64,000 nt of DNA from Devosia crocina. Lineage in GTDB: Bacteria; Pseudomonadota; Alphaproteobacteria; Rhizobiales; Devosiaceae. Positions 11,198 through 18,909 of this stretch are shown here, piece after piece (within the stretch, counting starts at the first letter, position 1; the number at the start of each line of letters is the position of its first letter). The stretch spans positions 1,054,001-1,118,000 of the forward strand of contig NZ_FPCK01000001.1 in NCBI RefSeq assembly GCF_900116545.1. Reading direction: 5' to 3'. A program made the translations under genes and the position numbers. Under the pieces are notes generated by a model that did not search any database, had not been told where the DNA came from, and was given only the letters and a program-made list of their open reading frames with translations.

Positions 11198-12478
11198 TTG
11201 AAAAAGAACATTCTGATTATCGGTGCCGGAGGTGTGGCGCAGGTTGCTGCCGTTAAGGCAGCCATGCACAACGATGTCCTCGGTGACATCAACATCGCCT
11301 CCCGCACCCTTGAAAAGTGCGACTCAATCATCGTGAACGTGCTTGCGCGCCAGGCGCTCAAGCGACCCGGGCTGATCGCTGCACATCAGCTCGACGCTTT
11401 CGACATCGAAGCGACCAAGGACCTGATCCGGCGCACCAAAAGCCAGATCGTCCTCAATGCCGGATCGGCCTTCCTCAATATGTCGGTGCTGCGCGCCTGC
11501 ATCGAGACCGGCGCCGCCTATATCGACACTGCCATTCACGAAGATCCTTCCAAGGTGTGCGAGACGCCGCCGTGGTACGGCAACTATGAGTGGAAGCACC
11601 GCGACGAGTGCGAGCGCAAAGGCATTACGGCAGTTCTGGGCGCAGGCTTTGATCCTGGCGTTGTCAACGCCTATGCAGCACTGGCCGCTGAGCACTATTT
11701 CGACCGGATCGATTCCATCGACATCATCGATGTGAATGCGGGTAGCCATGGCCGCTATTTTGCGACCAATTTCGACCCGGAGATCAATTTTCGCGAGTTC
11801 ACCGGAACGGTCTGGAGCTGGCAGAATAGCCAGTGGACGGCCAATGCCATGTTCGAAGTGTCTCGTAGCGACGATCTGCCCGTCGTGGGAACCCATAAGA
11901 CTTATCTGACCGGGCATGACGAAGTGCACTCGCTCTCCGCCAACCTGGGTGTGCCTGATATCCGGTTCTGGATGGGCTTTGGCGAGCACTACATCAACGT
12001 CTTCACGGTGCTGAAGAATCTGGGCCTTCTCTCCGAGCAGCCTGTGCTGACCGCCGAAGGGCAGGAAATCGTACCGCTCAAGGTGGTCAAGGCTGTGTTG
12101 CCCGATCCGGCATCGCTGGCACCGGATTACCAAGGCAAGACCTTTATCGGCAATCTGATGAAGGGCACGCGCCAGGGCGTCGAGACCGAGATGCTGGTCT
12201 ACAATATCTGCGATCACGCAGAGACGTTTGCCGAGACTGGAAGCCAGGCGATTTCCTATACGGCCGGTGTGCCGGCTGTCGCGGCGGCCATGCTCATCGC
12301 CCGCGGTGAATGGGATTGCCACCGCATGGCCAATATCGAGGAACTGCCGCCTGTGCCGTTCCTGAGCCTGCTCGAAGGCATGGGCCTGCCAACGCGTCTG
12401 CGCGATGCTGCTGGCGACCGCAGCTTCGCCGATGAGAAGCTACCGGCACAGAAGCAGGCCCGTCTCGGAGTTTCGTAA
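11198..12478 (+). CDS. Carboxynorspermidine/carboxyspermidine dehydrogenase (saccharopine dehydrogenase family)
   Basis: This 426-residue NAD(P)H enzyme condenses aspartate semialdehyde with a diamine (putrescine or diaminopropane) and reduces the imine. The Rossmann loop is near the N-terminus (ILIIGAGGVAQ, residues 5-15). Saccharopine-dehydrogenase features such as VLGAGFDPGVVNAYA (about 143-157) follow. The only in-frame start matching the fold is the TTG at 11198. The purine-rich AAAAAGG lies 13-14 bases upstream, which is long, so translation may be modest or coupled to the decarboxylase. The pair ends at a hairpin shared with the convergent signalling genes. Family assignment is firm; the exact polyamine product is an inference. 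Confidence 0.88.
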   Translation: MKKNILIIGAGGVAQVAAVKAAMHNDVLGDINIASRTLEKCDSIIVNVLARQALKRPGLIAAHQLDAFDIEATKDLIRRTKSQIVLNAGSAFLNMSVLRACIETGAAYIDTAIHEDPSKVCETPPWYGNYEWKHRDECERKGITAVLGAGFDPGVVNAYAALAAEHYFDRIDSIDIIDVNAGSHGRYFATNFDPEINFREFTGTVWSWQNSQWTANAMFEVSRSDDLPVVGTHKTYLTGHDEVHSLSANLGVPDIRFWMGFGEHYINVFTVLKNLGLLSEQPVLTAEGQEIVPLKVVKAVLPDPASLAPDYQGKTFIGNLMKGTRQGVETEMLVYNICDHAETFAETGSQAISYTAGVPAVAAAMLIARGEWDCHRMANIEELPPVPFLSLLEGMGLPTRLRDAAGDRSFADEKLPAQKQARLGVS

Positions 12479-12522
12479 CTCAGGCAGCGTTATGGTGCTT
12501 AAGCGATAGCCTGACGGTTTCT

Positions 12523-12550
12523 ACCGCCCTCGGATCCATCCGGGGGCGGT
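12523..12550. terminator. Hairpin terminator between convergent units
   Basis: The stem ACCGCCC/GGGCGGT continues inward through CGGAT/ATCCG around a short loop. It is followed on the plus strand by TGTGTTTGTG. It lies between the end of the polyamine pair and the end of the minus-strand kinase unit. Confidence 0.65.
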
Positions 12551-12610
12551 TGTGTTTGTGCATCAGCAATCAAGGGAAAGGAACGGAATACGGAGCCGGA
12601 GTGAAGCGCT

Positions 12611-13645
12611 TCAGCCTTCGAAAACCACACGCACCGTTGTGCCGCCGCGGTCGGTTTCGTAGCCCACAGTGGCGCCCAGGCTATGAGCCATGGCCTTGAC
12701 GATGCGGCTGCCGAGGCCTGTGCCTTGCGGTTTTCCGCTTCCGGACCAACCGATGCCGTCATCTTCCACGCGCAACTCGATCTGCTCCTCAGCGCGGCGC
12801 ATATGGATGCGGATCTCGCCGGCTGGCCGGCCGGTATAGGCATATTTAAGTGCGTTTGTGACGAGTTCGGTGAGCATCACGCCGAGCGAGGCGACCTTTT
12901 CGGTCGCCATGGGGAAGGGCTCGACCTCGACGCGGAGGCTGGGGGTTTGACCCTCGAGTTGCACCGATGCTTCGAGTTCGGCGACCAATGAGTGGATATA
13001 GTCTGCAACCTGCACCGATCGCACGTCGTCGGAGGTGTAGAGATGACGATGCACACCGGCGATGGCATGAATACGCGCCTGCGTTTCGGCAAGTGCACTC
13101 TTGGCCTCAGCGTCTGTCACCGCATTGGCCTGGAGGCCCACGAGAGCTGCCACCATGGCCAGGGAATTGGCAACACGGTGGTTGACCTCGCCCAGCAGCA
13201 TTTCGGCACGTTCACGCGCTTCGAGGGTCTCGCGCTCCGCCCGGGCCTTGGCGCGGTTCAGCCGGGAATGCTCGATCGCGTGCTCGATTGCGGTCACGAG
13301 CAGTTCCATGAACTCCTCGCTGAGCGTCTTGGGCACATAGTCGGTCGCGCCGGCCTTGAGGGCGGCTACAGCCACAGCTGTTTCCGCGGAGCCCGTGACA
13401 TAGACGACGGTCGGGCGGTCTTCCACGTCGGCAATGCCGGCGAGAACGTCGAGACCGGTGCCAGTGGGCAGATAGTGGTCGAGCACGACCACATCGACGC
13501 CCCCCTGGCGGATCAGGTCGATGCCTTCTTCCCCGCTCGTTGCATGATGATAGTCATAACCGCGACGCTGCATGGCTTTCTGGACCAGCCGTGCCAGTCC
13601 CGAATCGTCATCGATGTAGAGCACATGCGGCGTGCGGTTGGTCAT
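12611..13645 (-). CDS. Response regulator receiver fused to a HisKA_2 histidine kinase
   Basis: This 344-residue cytoplasmic protein has a receiver domain first (residues about 5-120, phospho-acceptor Asp56 in VVVLDHYLP). A HisKA_2 dimerisation helix follows with His156 (LLGEVNHRVANSL), then a HATPase domain (ELVTNALKYAY, VEDDGIGWSG). A receiver placed in front of a kinase lets phosphorylation of the receiver control kinase output. It is the last gene of a three-gene minus-strand unit, three bases after a single-domain response regulator and downstream of a membrane kinase. It probably receives their signal. No DNA-binding output domain is present, so its own target is unknown. Confidence 0.88.
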   Translation of the reverse strand: MTNRTPHVLYIDDDSGLARLVQKAMQRRGYDYHHATSGEEGIDLIRQGGVDVVVLDHYLPTGTGLDVLAGIADVEDRPTVVYVTGSAETAVAVAALKAGATDYVPKTLSEEFMELLVTAIEHAIEHSRLNRAKARAERETLEARERAEMLLGEVNHRVANSLAMVAALVGLQANAVTDAEAKSALAETQARIHAIAGVHRHLYTSDDVRSVQVADYIHSLVAELEASVQLEGQTPSLRVEVEPFPMATEKVASLGVMLTELVTNALKYAYTGRPAGEIRIHMRRAEEQIELRVEDDGIGWSGSGKPQGTGLGSRIVKAMAHSLGATVGYETDRGGTTVRVVFEG

Positions 13646-13648
13646 CGT

Positions 13649-14092
13649 CTATTCGGCCTCGGGGATCTGCATGACCGAGAAGAACAGGCCCAGCTGCCGG
13701 ATGGCATTGGCGAAGCCTTCGTAGTCCACCGGTTTGGTGATGTAGACATTGGCGCCAAGATCATAGCAACGCTGGATCTCGCGCTGATCATCGGTGGTAG
13801 TCAGAACCACGACGGGGGAGCGCTTCGTGTGCTCGTTGCCCTTGACCTTTTCCAGGATGTCGATGCCGGTCATGTCGGGCAGGTTGAGGTCCAGCAGAAC
13901 CAGCAATTGCCGGCCTTTGTTGACCGCGCCCGTGCCATCCGGCCCAAGCAGATAGGCCAGGGCGTCTGTGCCATTGAGGAAGGGCACGATCTGATTGGCG
14001 ACGCCTGCGCGGCGAATGTTCTTCTCGATGAGCCGGGCATGCCCCTCATCGTCCTCGATCATGATGATGGTAACTGGCCGTGCGTCGTTCAT
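13649..14092 (-). CDS. Single-domain response regulator (Rcp1-like)
   Basis: This 147-residue protein is a receiver domain alone. Acidic pocket residues are in MIEDDEGHAR, the phospho-acceptor is Asp68 in LLVLLDLNLPDM, and the conserved Thr and Lys lie in VVLTTTDD and YITKPVD. It resembles the small regulators that act as phosphorelay shuttles next to phytochrome or CHASE-type kinases. Its ATG overlaps the stop of the upstream membrane kinase by 4 bases, so the two are made together. It probably carries phosphate from that kinase to the receiver-kinase encoded next. Confidence 0.9.
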   Translation of the reverse strand: MNDARPVTIIMIEDDEGHARLIEKNIRRAGVANQIVPFLNGTDALAYLLGPDGTGAVNKGRQLLVLLDLNLPDMTGIDILEKVKGNEHTKRSPVVVLTTTDDQREIQRCYDLGANVYITKPVDYEGFANAIRQLGLFFSVMQIPEAE

Positions 14093-15582
14093 TGTGTGGT
14101 TGTCCCAAGGTAGGTCCGCAGGTCGCGCGGCAGGTTGATTATGAAAGTGGTGCCTTCGCCCAGTTTCGAGTTCAATGTGACATCGCCCCCAAGCGAGCGC
14201 GCCATTGTGCGCACATGCGCCAAGCCGATTCCTTCGCCGGGCTGGCTTTGGGCACCGGAGCGGCGGAAGAGTTCGAAGACACGTTCGTGGTCAGTGTCGG
14301 CGATGCCGCGGCCATTATCTTCGACTTCGATTTGTACACGATTACCGGGCACGTGACTGGCGCGGATTTTCACCGCAAGAGGCCGGCCGGGCTGCTGATA
14401 TTTGATGGCGTTGTCGAGAAGGTTGCCCAAGACCTGCTCAATTGACAGCTTGTCGGTGATCACCTTGCCCAGCCGGATATCGGTTGTGATCGAACCTTCG
14501 TTCTCAGCCACCTGGTGGTGGACGGCGGCGGCAGAGTTCTCCGCGACCTCGCGGATATCAACGAGTTCGGGCTTGAGCCGGCGGCGGCCTTCGCGCGAGA
14601 TCTTGAGAATGGCGTTGATCAGGCCGTCCATCTTGCGCGTTGCGGCACGGATAAAGGAGATCGCCTCAGGCAGATCCTCTGTGGCGGCCAGCTTGGCTTC
14701 GGCCTGGATGGGATCCTTCTCATCGGGCTTGTCGGCCATGTAGTCGCGCAGCGTGTTGACGCTGGTTTCAAGCTCGGCAGTGAAGCCCATGATGTTGACG
14801 AGCGGGGCCCGCAGGTCGTGGGTCACGATATAGGCGAAGCGCTGGATCTCTTCGTTCGCTTTTCCAAGATCGGCCGTGCGCTCCTTGACGCGCTCTTCTA
14901 GGCCGGAATTTGCTTCTTCGATTTCGCGCCGCGCGGCTGTCAGTTCGCGCGTGTATGACAACACGGCCCAGATGGCGCCGGAAACGACCAGCAGAATCAC
15001 GATGCCGCCGATAACCGATACCCAGCGCAGGGTGTCGATCGTGCGGTTCTGATTGCCCACGCCCTCGATCAGGCGGGCATCGACTGCATCGATCAGCCCT
15101 TCAACGAAGGCGCGGATGCGGTCCATCGCCTGCTTGCCGTCGTCGGTGGAGATCATTGCTATTGCGGCATCGCGGTCGCCCGTCTCGGCAATCTCAATGG
15201 TGCGGTTCATCTCCTCGATCTTGAAGGCGATGTCGCTTTCCAGTGTTGCGAGCGGCTCGGTGGCTACGGGGTAGGGGGCCAGCACGCCCCGCAATTCCTG
15301 GAGCTGGGTGTCGATCAGCGGCAGGGTCTCGCGATAAGGCGCCAAATATTCGTCGTCGAGGGTGATGACAAAGCCGCGTTGTGCGCTTTCAAGATCCTGC
15401 ATCTGCGCGCGGAGGTCCACTGCGACACGACGGGCGACACGGGCTTCAACCACTTCATTGAAATAGACCTGGCTGCGTTCGACGAGCCAGATATTGGTTC
15501 CGACGATACCCAGAAGGGCCAGAAGGCCCACAAGCAGAAGCAGAGCTGTGGACCGTACGAAGGTCTTGCTGGTGATCGGCAT
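14089..15582 (-). CDS. CHASE3 membrane sensor histidine kinase
   Basis: This 497-residue inner-membrane kinase has two membrane segments (about 11-34 and 187-209). They flank a periplasmic CHASE3 domain (about 40-175) with the signature ESAQRGFVITLDDEYLAPY. A coiled linker follows, then a HisKA domain with His255 (YIVTHDLRAPLVN) and a HATPase domain (NLLDNAIKYQ, VEDNGRGIAD). The ligand is not predictable from sequence. It is the first gene of the three-gene signalling unit, and about 200 bases separate its start from the divergent rsmH. There is no attached receiver, so phosphotransfer goes to the neighbouring regulators. Confidence 0.9.
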   Translation of the reverse strand: MPITSKTFVRSTALLLLVGLLALLGIVGTNIWLVERSQVYFNEVVEARVARRVAVDLRAQMQDLESAQRGFVITLDDEYLAPYRETLPLIDTQLQELRGVLAPYPVATEPLATLESDIAFKIEEMNRTIEIAETGDRDAAIAMISTDDGKQAMDRIRAFVEGLIDAVDARLIEGVGNQNRTIDTLRWVSVIGGIVILLVVSGAIWAVLSYTRELTAARREIEEANSGLEERVKERTADLGKANEEIQRFAYIVTHDLRAPLVNIMGFTAELETSVNTLRDYMADKPDEKDPIQAEAKLAATEDLPEAISFIRAATRKMDGLINAILKISREGRRRLKPELVDIREVAENSAAAVHHQVAENEGSITTDIRLGKVITDKLSIEQVLGNLLDNAIKYQQPGRPLAVKIRASHVPGNRVQIEVEDNGRGIADTDHERVFELFRRSGAQSQPGEGIGLAHVRTMARSLGGDVTLNSKLGEGTTFIINLPRDLRTYLGTTTQ

Positions 15583-15694
15583 TGTTTGTCCCGTGAACGT
15601 CCAGCCTTCTTCGCCGTTTCCGAACGGCGGGGCAATAAAAATAGGTTACTGCCCGGTGCTTTTCCCAACATCTAGTGAAGCTTGCGCGCCGCCG

Positions 15695-15737
15695 CCATTG
15701 CATGGGAAACAAAATCTTAAACGTCCACATGCAATGG
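15695..15737. promoter_or_regulatory. Inverted repeat in the rsmH leader
   Basis: CCATTGCATG (15695-15704) and its perfect reverse complement CATGCAATGG (15728-15737) are separated by 23 bases. It lies about 50 bases upstream of rsmH, where mraZ usually precedes the cluster. No TGGG-N5 tandem (MraZ box) is present. It could be a protein site or a leader hairpin. Confidence 0.4.
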
Positions 15738-15785
15738 TGCGTCGGGCCTGCGGCATGGTTTTCGCAGCCCGAACGTGGAGTTATC

Positions 15786-16793
15786 GTGACTATGGGCAAG
15801 CCTGACCTGCCCGGTTCCCAGCCGCCTGATGTGCCCCATGTGCCCGTTCTCCTGGACGAGGTTGTGGCGGCGCTTTCCTCGCTTGCCGGGCGTCGCGTGG
15901 TGGATGGTACGTTCGGTGCGGGTGGTTATTCCCGCGCCCTGCTGGCGGCCGGTGCCGATGTGGTGGCGATCGATCGCGATCCAACTGTGCGCGTGCATGC
16001 CGACCGGCTCGCTGAAGAGTTTCCCGGCCGCTTTCAGTTCGTGACGGGGACGTTCTCGAAGCTCGATATCCTCGCTCAGGAATTTGGTCCGATCGGCGGC
16101 GTGGTACTCGATATTGGCGTCAGCTCAATGCAGCTCGACCAGAGCGAGCGCGGCTTTTCGTTCATGCGCGAAGGACCTCTCGACATGCGCATGAGCCAGT
16201 CGGGTGAAGGCGCGGCTGACCTCGTCAACGAGCTGGAGCAGGATGCGCTCGCCAATCTGCTTTATGCCTTCGGTGAAGAGCGCAAATCGCGCCGTATCGC
16301 CCAGTTCATTGTGGCTGCCCGCGAGCAGGCGCCGATAACGACAACTCTGGAGCTGGCGCGAGTGGTCGAAAAGGCCATTGGCCGCAAACCGGGTGATGCG
16401 CATCCGGCAACGCGCACTTTCCAGGCGCTGCGCATTGCCGTCAATGGTGAATTCGAGCAGCTTGTCGAGGGGCTGTTTGCTGCCGAGCGCCTGCTTGGCG
16501 AGGGTGGCGTGCTGGCTGTCGTCAGCTTCCATTCGCTCGAAGACCGTATCGTCAAGCGCTTCTTTGATCCGGACAAGGGCGGTCCGGCTCAGTCGCGCCA
16601 CCTGCCTCAGGTCAAGATCAATCCGCGCCGCTGGGATCCCGTTTCCAAAGCCGTAAAACCCGGTGCGGCGGAACTCGATCGCAATCCGCGCGCACGATCC
16701 TCGGTGTTGCGCAGCGGCATCCGAACCGCCGAACCGGCGCGCGAGCCGGTCTATGACCAGCTTGGCGTTCCGGTCGTGAGGGGTGCTTCATGA
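15786..16793 (+). CDS. rsmH: 16S rRNA m4C1402 methyltransferase RsmH (MraW)
   Basis: This enzyme of 335 residues uses SAM to methylate N4 of C1402 in 16S rRNA, tuning the P site. Typical blocks are HVPVLLDEVVAAL at the N-terminus, DGTFGAGGYSRALL (SAM loop, about 36-49), VLDIGVSSMQLDQSERGFSF (about 118-137) and VVSFHSLEDRIVKRFF near 245. The GTG at 15786 has GGAG five bases upstream; the ATG six bases on (333 residues) is the alternative. It opens the dcw cluster and overlaps ftsL by 4 bases (ATGA). mraZ, usually its upstream partner, is absent here and replaced by a divergent kinase. Confidence 0.95.
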   Translation: MTMGKPDLPGSQPPDVPHVPVLLDEVVAALSSLAGRRVVDGTFGAGGYSRALLAAGADVVAIDRDPTVRVHADRLAEEFPGRFQFVTGTFSKLDILAQEFGPIGGVVLDIGVSSMQLDQSERGFSFMREGPLDMRMSQSGEGAADLVNELEQDALANLLYAFGEERKSRRIAQFIVAAREQAPITTTLELARVVEKAIGRKPGDAHPATRTFQALRIAVNGEFEQLVEGLFAAERLLGEGGVLAVVSFHSLEDRIVKRFFDPDKGGPAQSRHLPQVKINPRRWDPVSKAVKPGAAELDRNPRARSSVLRSGIRTAEPAREPVYDQLGVPVVRGAS

Positions 16794-17173
16794 TCCGTCG
16801 CCTCAATTTCTTTCTGATCGTCACCAGTATTGCGATGCTCGTGGGCGTCTATATGCTCAAGTTCTCCATCGAAGGTACGGCATCCGAACGTTCGGCCATG
16901 ACAGCCCATATCGCCGAGCAGGAGAGCGAGCTCTCCACGCTCAAAGCCGACTGGGCAGTTCTCAATCAGCCTGGCTATGTCGAACCCATCGTGCGGCGTC
17001 ACCAGGCCGAACTGGCAGTTGAGCAGGTGAAGCAGGAGCAGTTCGGCTCTTTTGCGGATTTGCCGATGCGTCCTGCAGAGCCTGACACTTCGGCCATGGA
17101 TGCTCTGTTTCAGGCAATCGACGCCGGCATCGACCCCATTGATGCCATTCTTGAGCTGGAGGGCATCGAATAA
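16790..17173 (+). CDS. ftsL: Cell division protein FtsL
   Basis: This 127-residue bitopic protein has a short cytoplasmic N-terminus and one membrane helix (about 7-25, FFLIVTSIAMLVGVYML). A periplasmic coiled coil follows (about 38-90, EQESELSTLKADWAVLNQPGY). FtsL pairs with FtsB and FtsQ to activate the FtsW-FtsI synthase at the septum. The C-terminal stretch after residue 95 is acidic and longer than in E. coli, as in other alphaproteobacteria. Overlaps of 4 bases with rsmH and 1 base with ftsI (TAATG) show tight coupling. Sequence conservation of FtsL is always low, so assignment rests on layout and position. Confidence 0.9.
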   Translation: MIRRLNFFLIVTSIAMLVGVYMLKFSIEGTASERSAMTAHIAEQESELSTLKADWAVLNQPGYVEPIVRRHQAELAVEQVKQEQFGSFADLPMRPAEPDTSAMDALFQAIDAGIDPIDAILELEGIE

Positions 17174-18909
17174 TGGCCGTGACTGCTGAAGATCTGGCCC
17201 CCACCATTTCCCTTGACGGTGTGCGAAAGGCGCGCGGGAACCTGACCCAGGCCCGTATCCGCTGGATGATCCTGGCGCTGGTGATCGGCTTCGGCGCGGT
17301 CGGTGGCCGGTTGGTTCAACTGGGCATGGTCGAGACAGATACGACAATCGAAGGCCAGGCGCGTGACGCCATTACTGCCACCCGGCCGCCCATTCTGGAT
17401 CGCAATGGTCTTGAAATGGCCGTCGATATCCGTGTGCCCTCGCTATTTGCCGAGCCACGCCGGATCATCGATGTTGACGAAGCGGTAACCAAGCTGCGCA
17501 CCGTTCTGCCCAATCTCGACGAAGCCTGGTTGCGCAACCGGCTGAGTGGAGACCGCGGCTTTGTCTGGGTGCAGCGCGAACTGACGCCTGCCATCGAAGA
17601 ACAGATAATGCGTCTCGGTATCCCGGGCATCGACTTCATCACCGAATCCAAGCGCTTCTATCCCGGCATGAATGAAGCGGCGCATATCCTGGGCTCGACC
17701 AATGTGGACAATCAGGGGATTTCCGGCATCGAGCGGCACATGGATCGCGAATCCATCGCGCTTTTGCAGGAGCTGGGCCTGGCGCGCGGAAACAAGCTGA
17801 CCCCTGTCGAGCTCAGCGTCGACATGCGCGTGCAGCATGTGATGCACGATCAATTACTTGACGCGATGACGCGCTACCAGGCGATCGCAGCGGCCGGCGC
17901 GATCATGGACATCTATACGGGCGAGATTATCGCACTCGCTTCGCTCCCTGACTTCAACCCCAACGATCCAGCCTCGGCTCTCGTCAAGGACACGTTCAAC
18001 CGCGTGACCTCAGGCATTTTCGAGCCTGGCTCGATCTTCAAGACAGTGACGCTTGCCGGTGCGCTGGATGCCGGCGCCGTGCGGATCACGGATGACTTCG
18101 ACGCGCGCTATGGCGTGCGCTTCGGCCGCTACACGATCTCCGATTTCCATGGCAAGAACCGTATCCTCAGCCTGCCCGAAGTCTACAAGTACTCGTCCAA
18201 TATCGGCACGATCCGCATCATGCAGGCCATGGGCAAGGACAACTTCCGCGAGTTTCTCAGTCGTATGAAGTTTGACGAGCGTGTCGAGTTCGAACTGCCG
18301 GAGATGCGCGTGCCATCGGTTCCCAAAAGCCTTTCGGAAGTGGGCGCCGCCACGGCATCCTTTGGGCACGGCTTGTCGGTGTCGCCGCTGCACATGCTGA
18401 CCGCCTATGCCGCGTTCGTAAATGGCGGAAACTATATCTCGCCAACGCTCTATAAGCGCTCCATCGCCGAGGCTGAACCTTTCTATGAACGGGTGCTGCA
18501 ACCCCAGACCAGCGCCTATATGCGCTACCTGATGCGGCTCAATGCCATCTCTGTGGGCGGCTCGGGTTCGCAGATGAATAAGCTCGCGCAGGGTTACCGC
18601 GTTGGCGGAAAGACCGGTACTGCGGAGAAGGTGGTCGATGGACGGTACTCGTCCAGCAAGGTGACCAATTTCTTCGCTTCGGCATTCCCGCTCGATAATC
18701 CGCGTTATGCCATGGTGATCATGGTTGACGAGCCCAAGGCCGAAAACCCGCAGTCGGGCACGACCGCCGGCTGGAATGCCGGTGCCCTGACCGGGCGCGT
18801 GGTGCAGCGCGTGGCACCCATGCTTGGCATTGCGCCGGATTTCGGCGAATTGCTTGATCAGCAGATCGTACCGCCCGAAGTCAGGCGGATCTTTCCAGAA
18901 GGATATTGA
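17173..18909 (+). CDS. ftsI: Septal peptidoglycan transpeptidase FtsI (PBP3)
   Basis: This 578-residue class B penicillin-binding protein cross-links septal peptidoglycan. It has one N-terminal membrane helix (about 29-50), a PBP dimerisation module, and a transpeptidase domain. The catalytic triad of motifs is complete: Ser287-Ile-Phe-Lys290 (EPGSIFKTV), Ser341-Ser-Asn343 (KYSSNIGT) and Lys480-Thr-Gly (VGGKTGTAEK). It acts with FtsW in the divisome and is the target of beta-lactams such as aztreonam in relatives. The start codon overlaps the ftsL stop and the TGA overlaps the murE start (TGATG). Confidence 0.95.
   Translation: MAVTAEDLAPTISLDGVRKARGNLTQARIRWMILALVIGFGAVGGRLVQLGMVETDTTIEGQARDAITATRPPILDRNGLEMAVDIRVPSLFAEPRRIIDVDEAVTKLRTVLPNLDEAWLRNRLSGDRGFVWVQRELTPAIEEQIMRLGIPGIDFITESKRFYPGMNEAAHILGSTNVDNQGISGIERHMDRESIALLQELGLARGNKLTPVELSVDMRVQHVMHDQLLDAMTRYQAIAAAGAIMDIYTGEIIALASLPDFNPNDPASALVKDTFNRVTSGIFEPGSIFKTVTLAGALDAGAVRITDDFDARYGVRFGRYTISDFHGKNRILSLPEVYKYSSNIGTIRIMQAMGKDNFREFLSRMKFDERVEFELPEMRVPSVPKSLSEVGAATASFGHGLSVSPLHMLTAYAAFVNGGNYISPTLYKRSIAEAEPFYERVLQPQTSAYMRYLMRLNAISVGGSGSQMNKLAQGYRVGGKTGTAEKVVDGRYSSSKVTNFFASAFPLDNPRYAMVIMVDEPKAENPQSGTTAGWNAGALTGRVVQRVAPMLGIAPDFGELLDQQIVPPEVRRIFPEGY

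Noticed and set aside
15583-15785. MraZ boxes before rsmH
   Set aside because: Only one TGGGA is present, not the TGGG-N5 tandem, and mraZ itself is absent.
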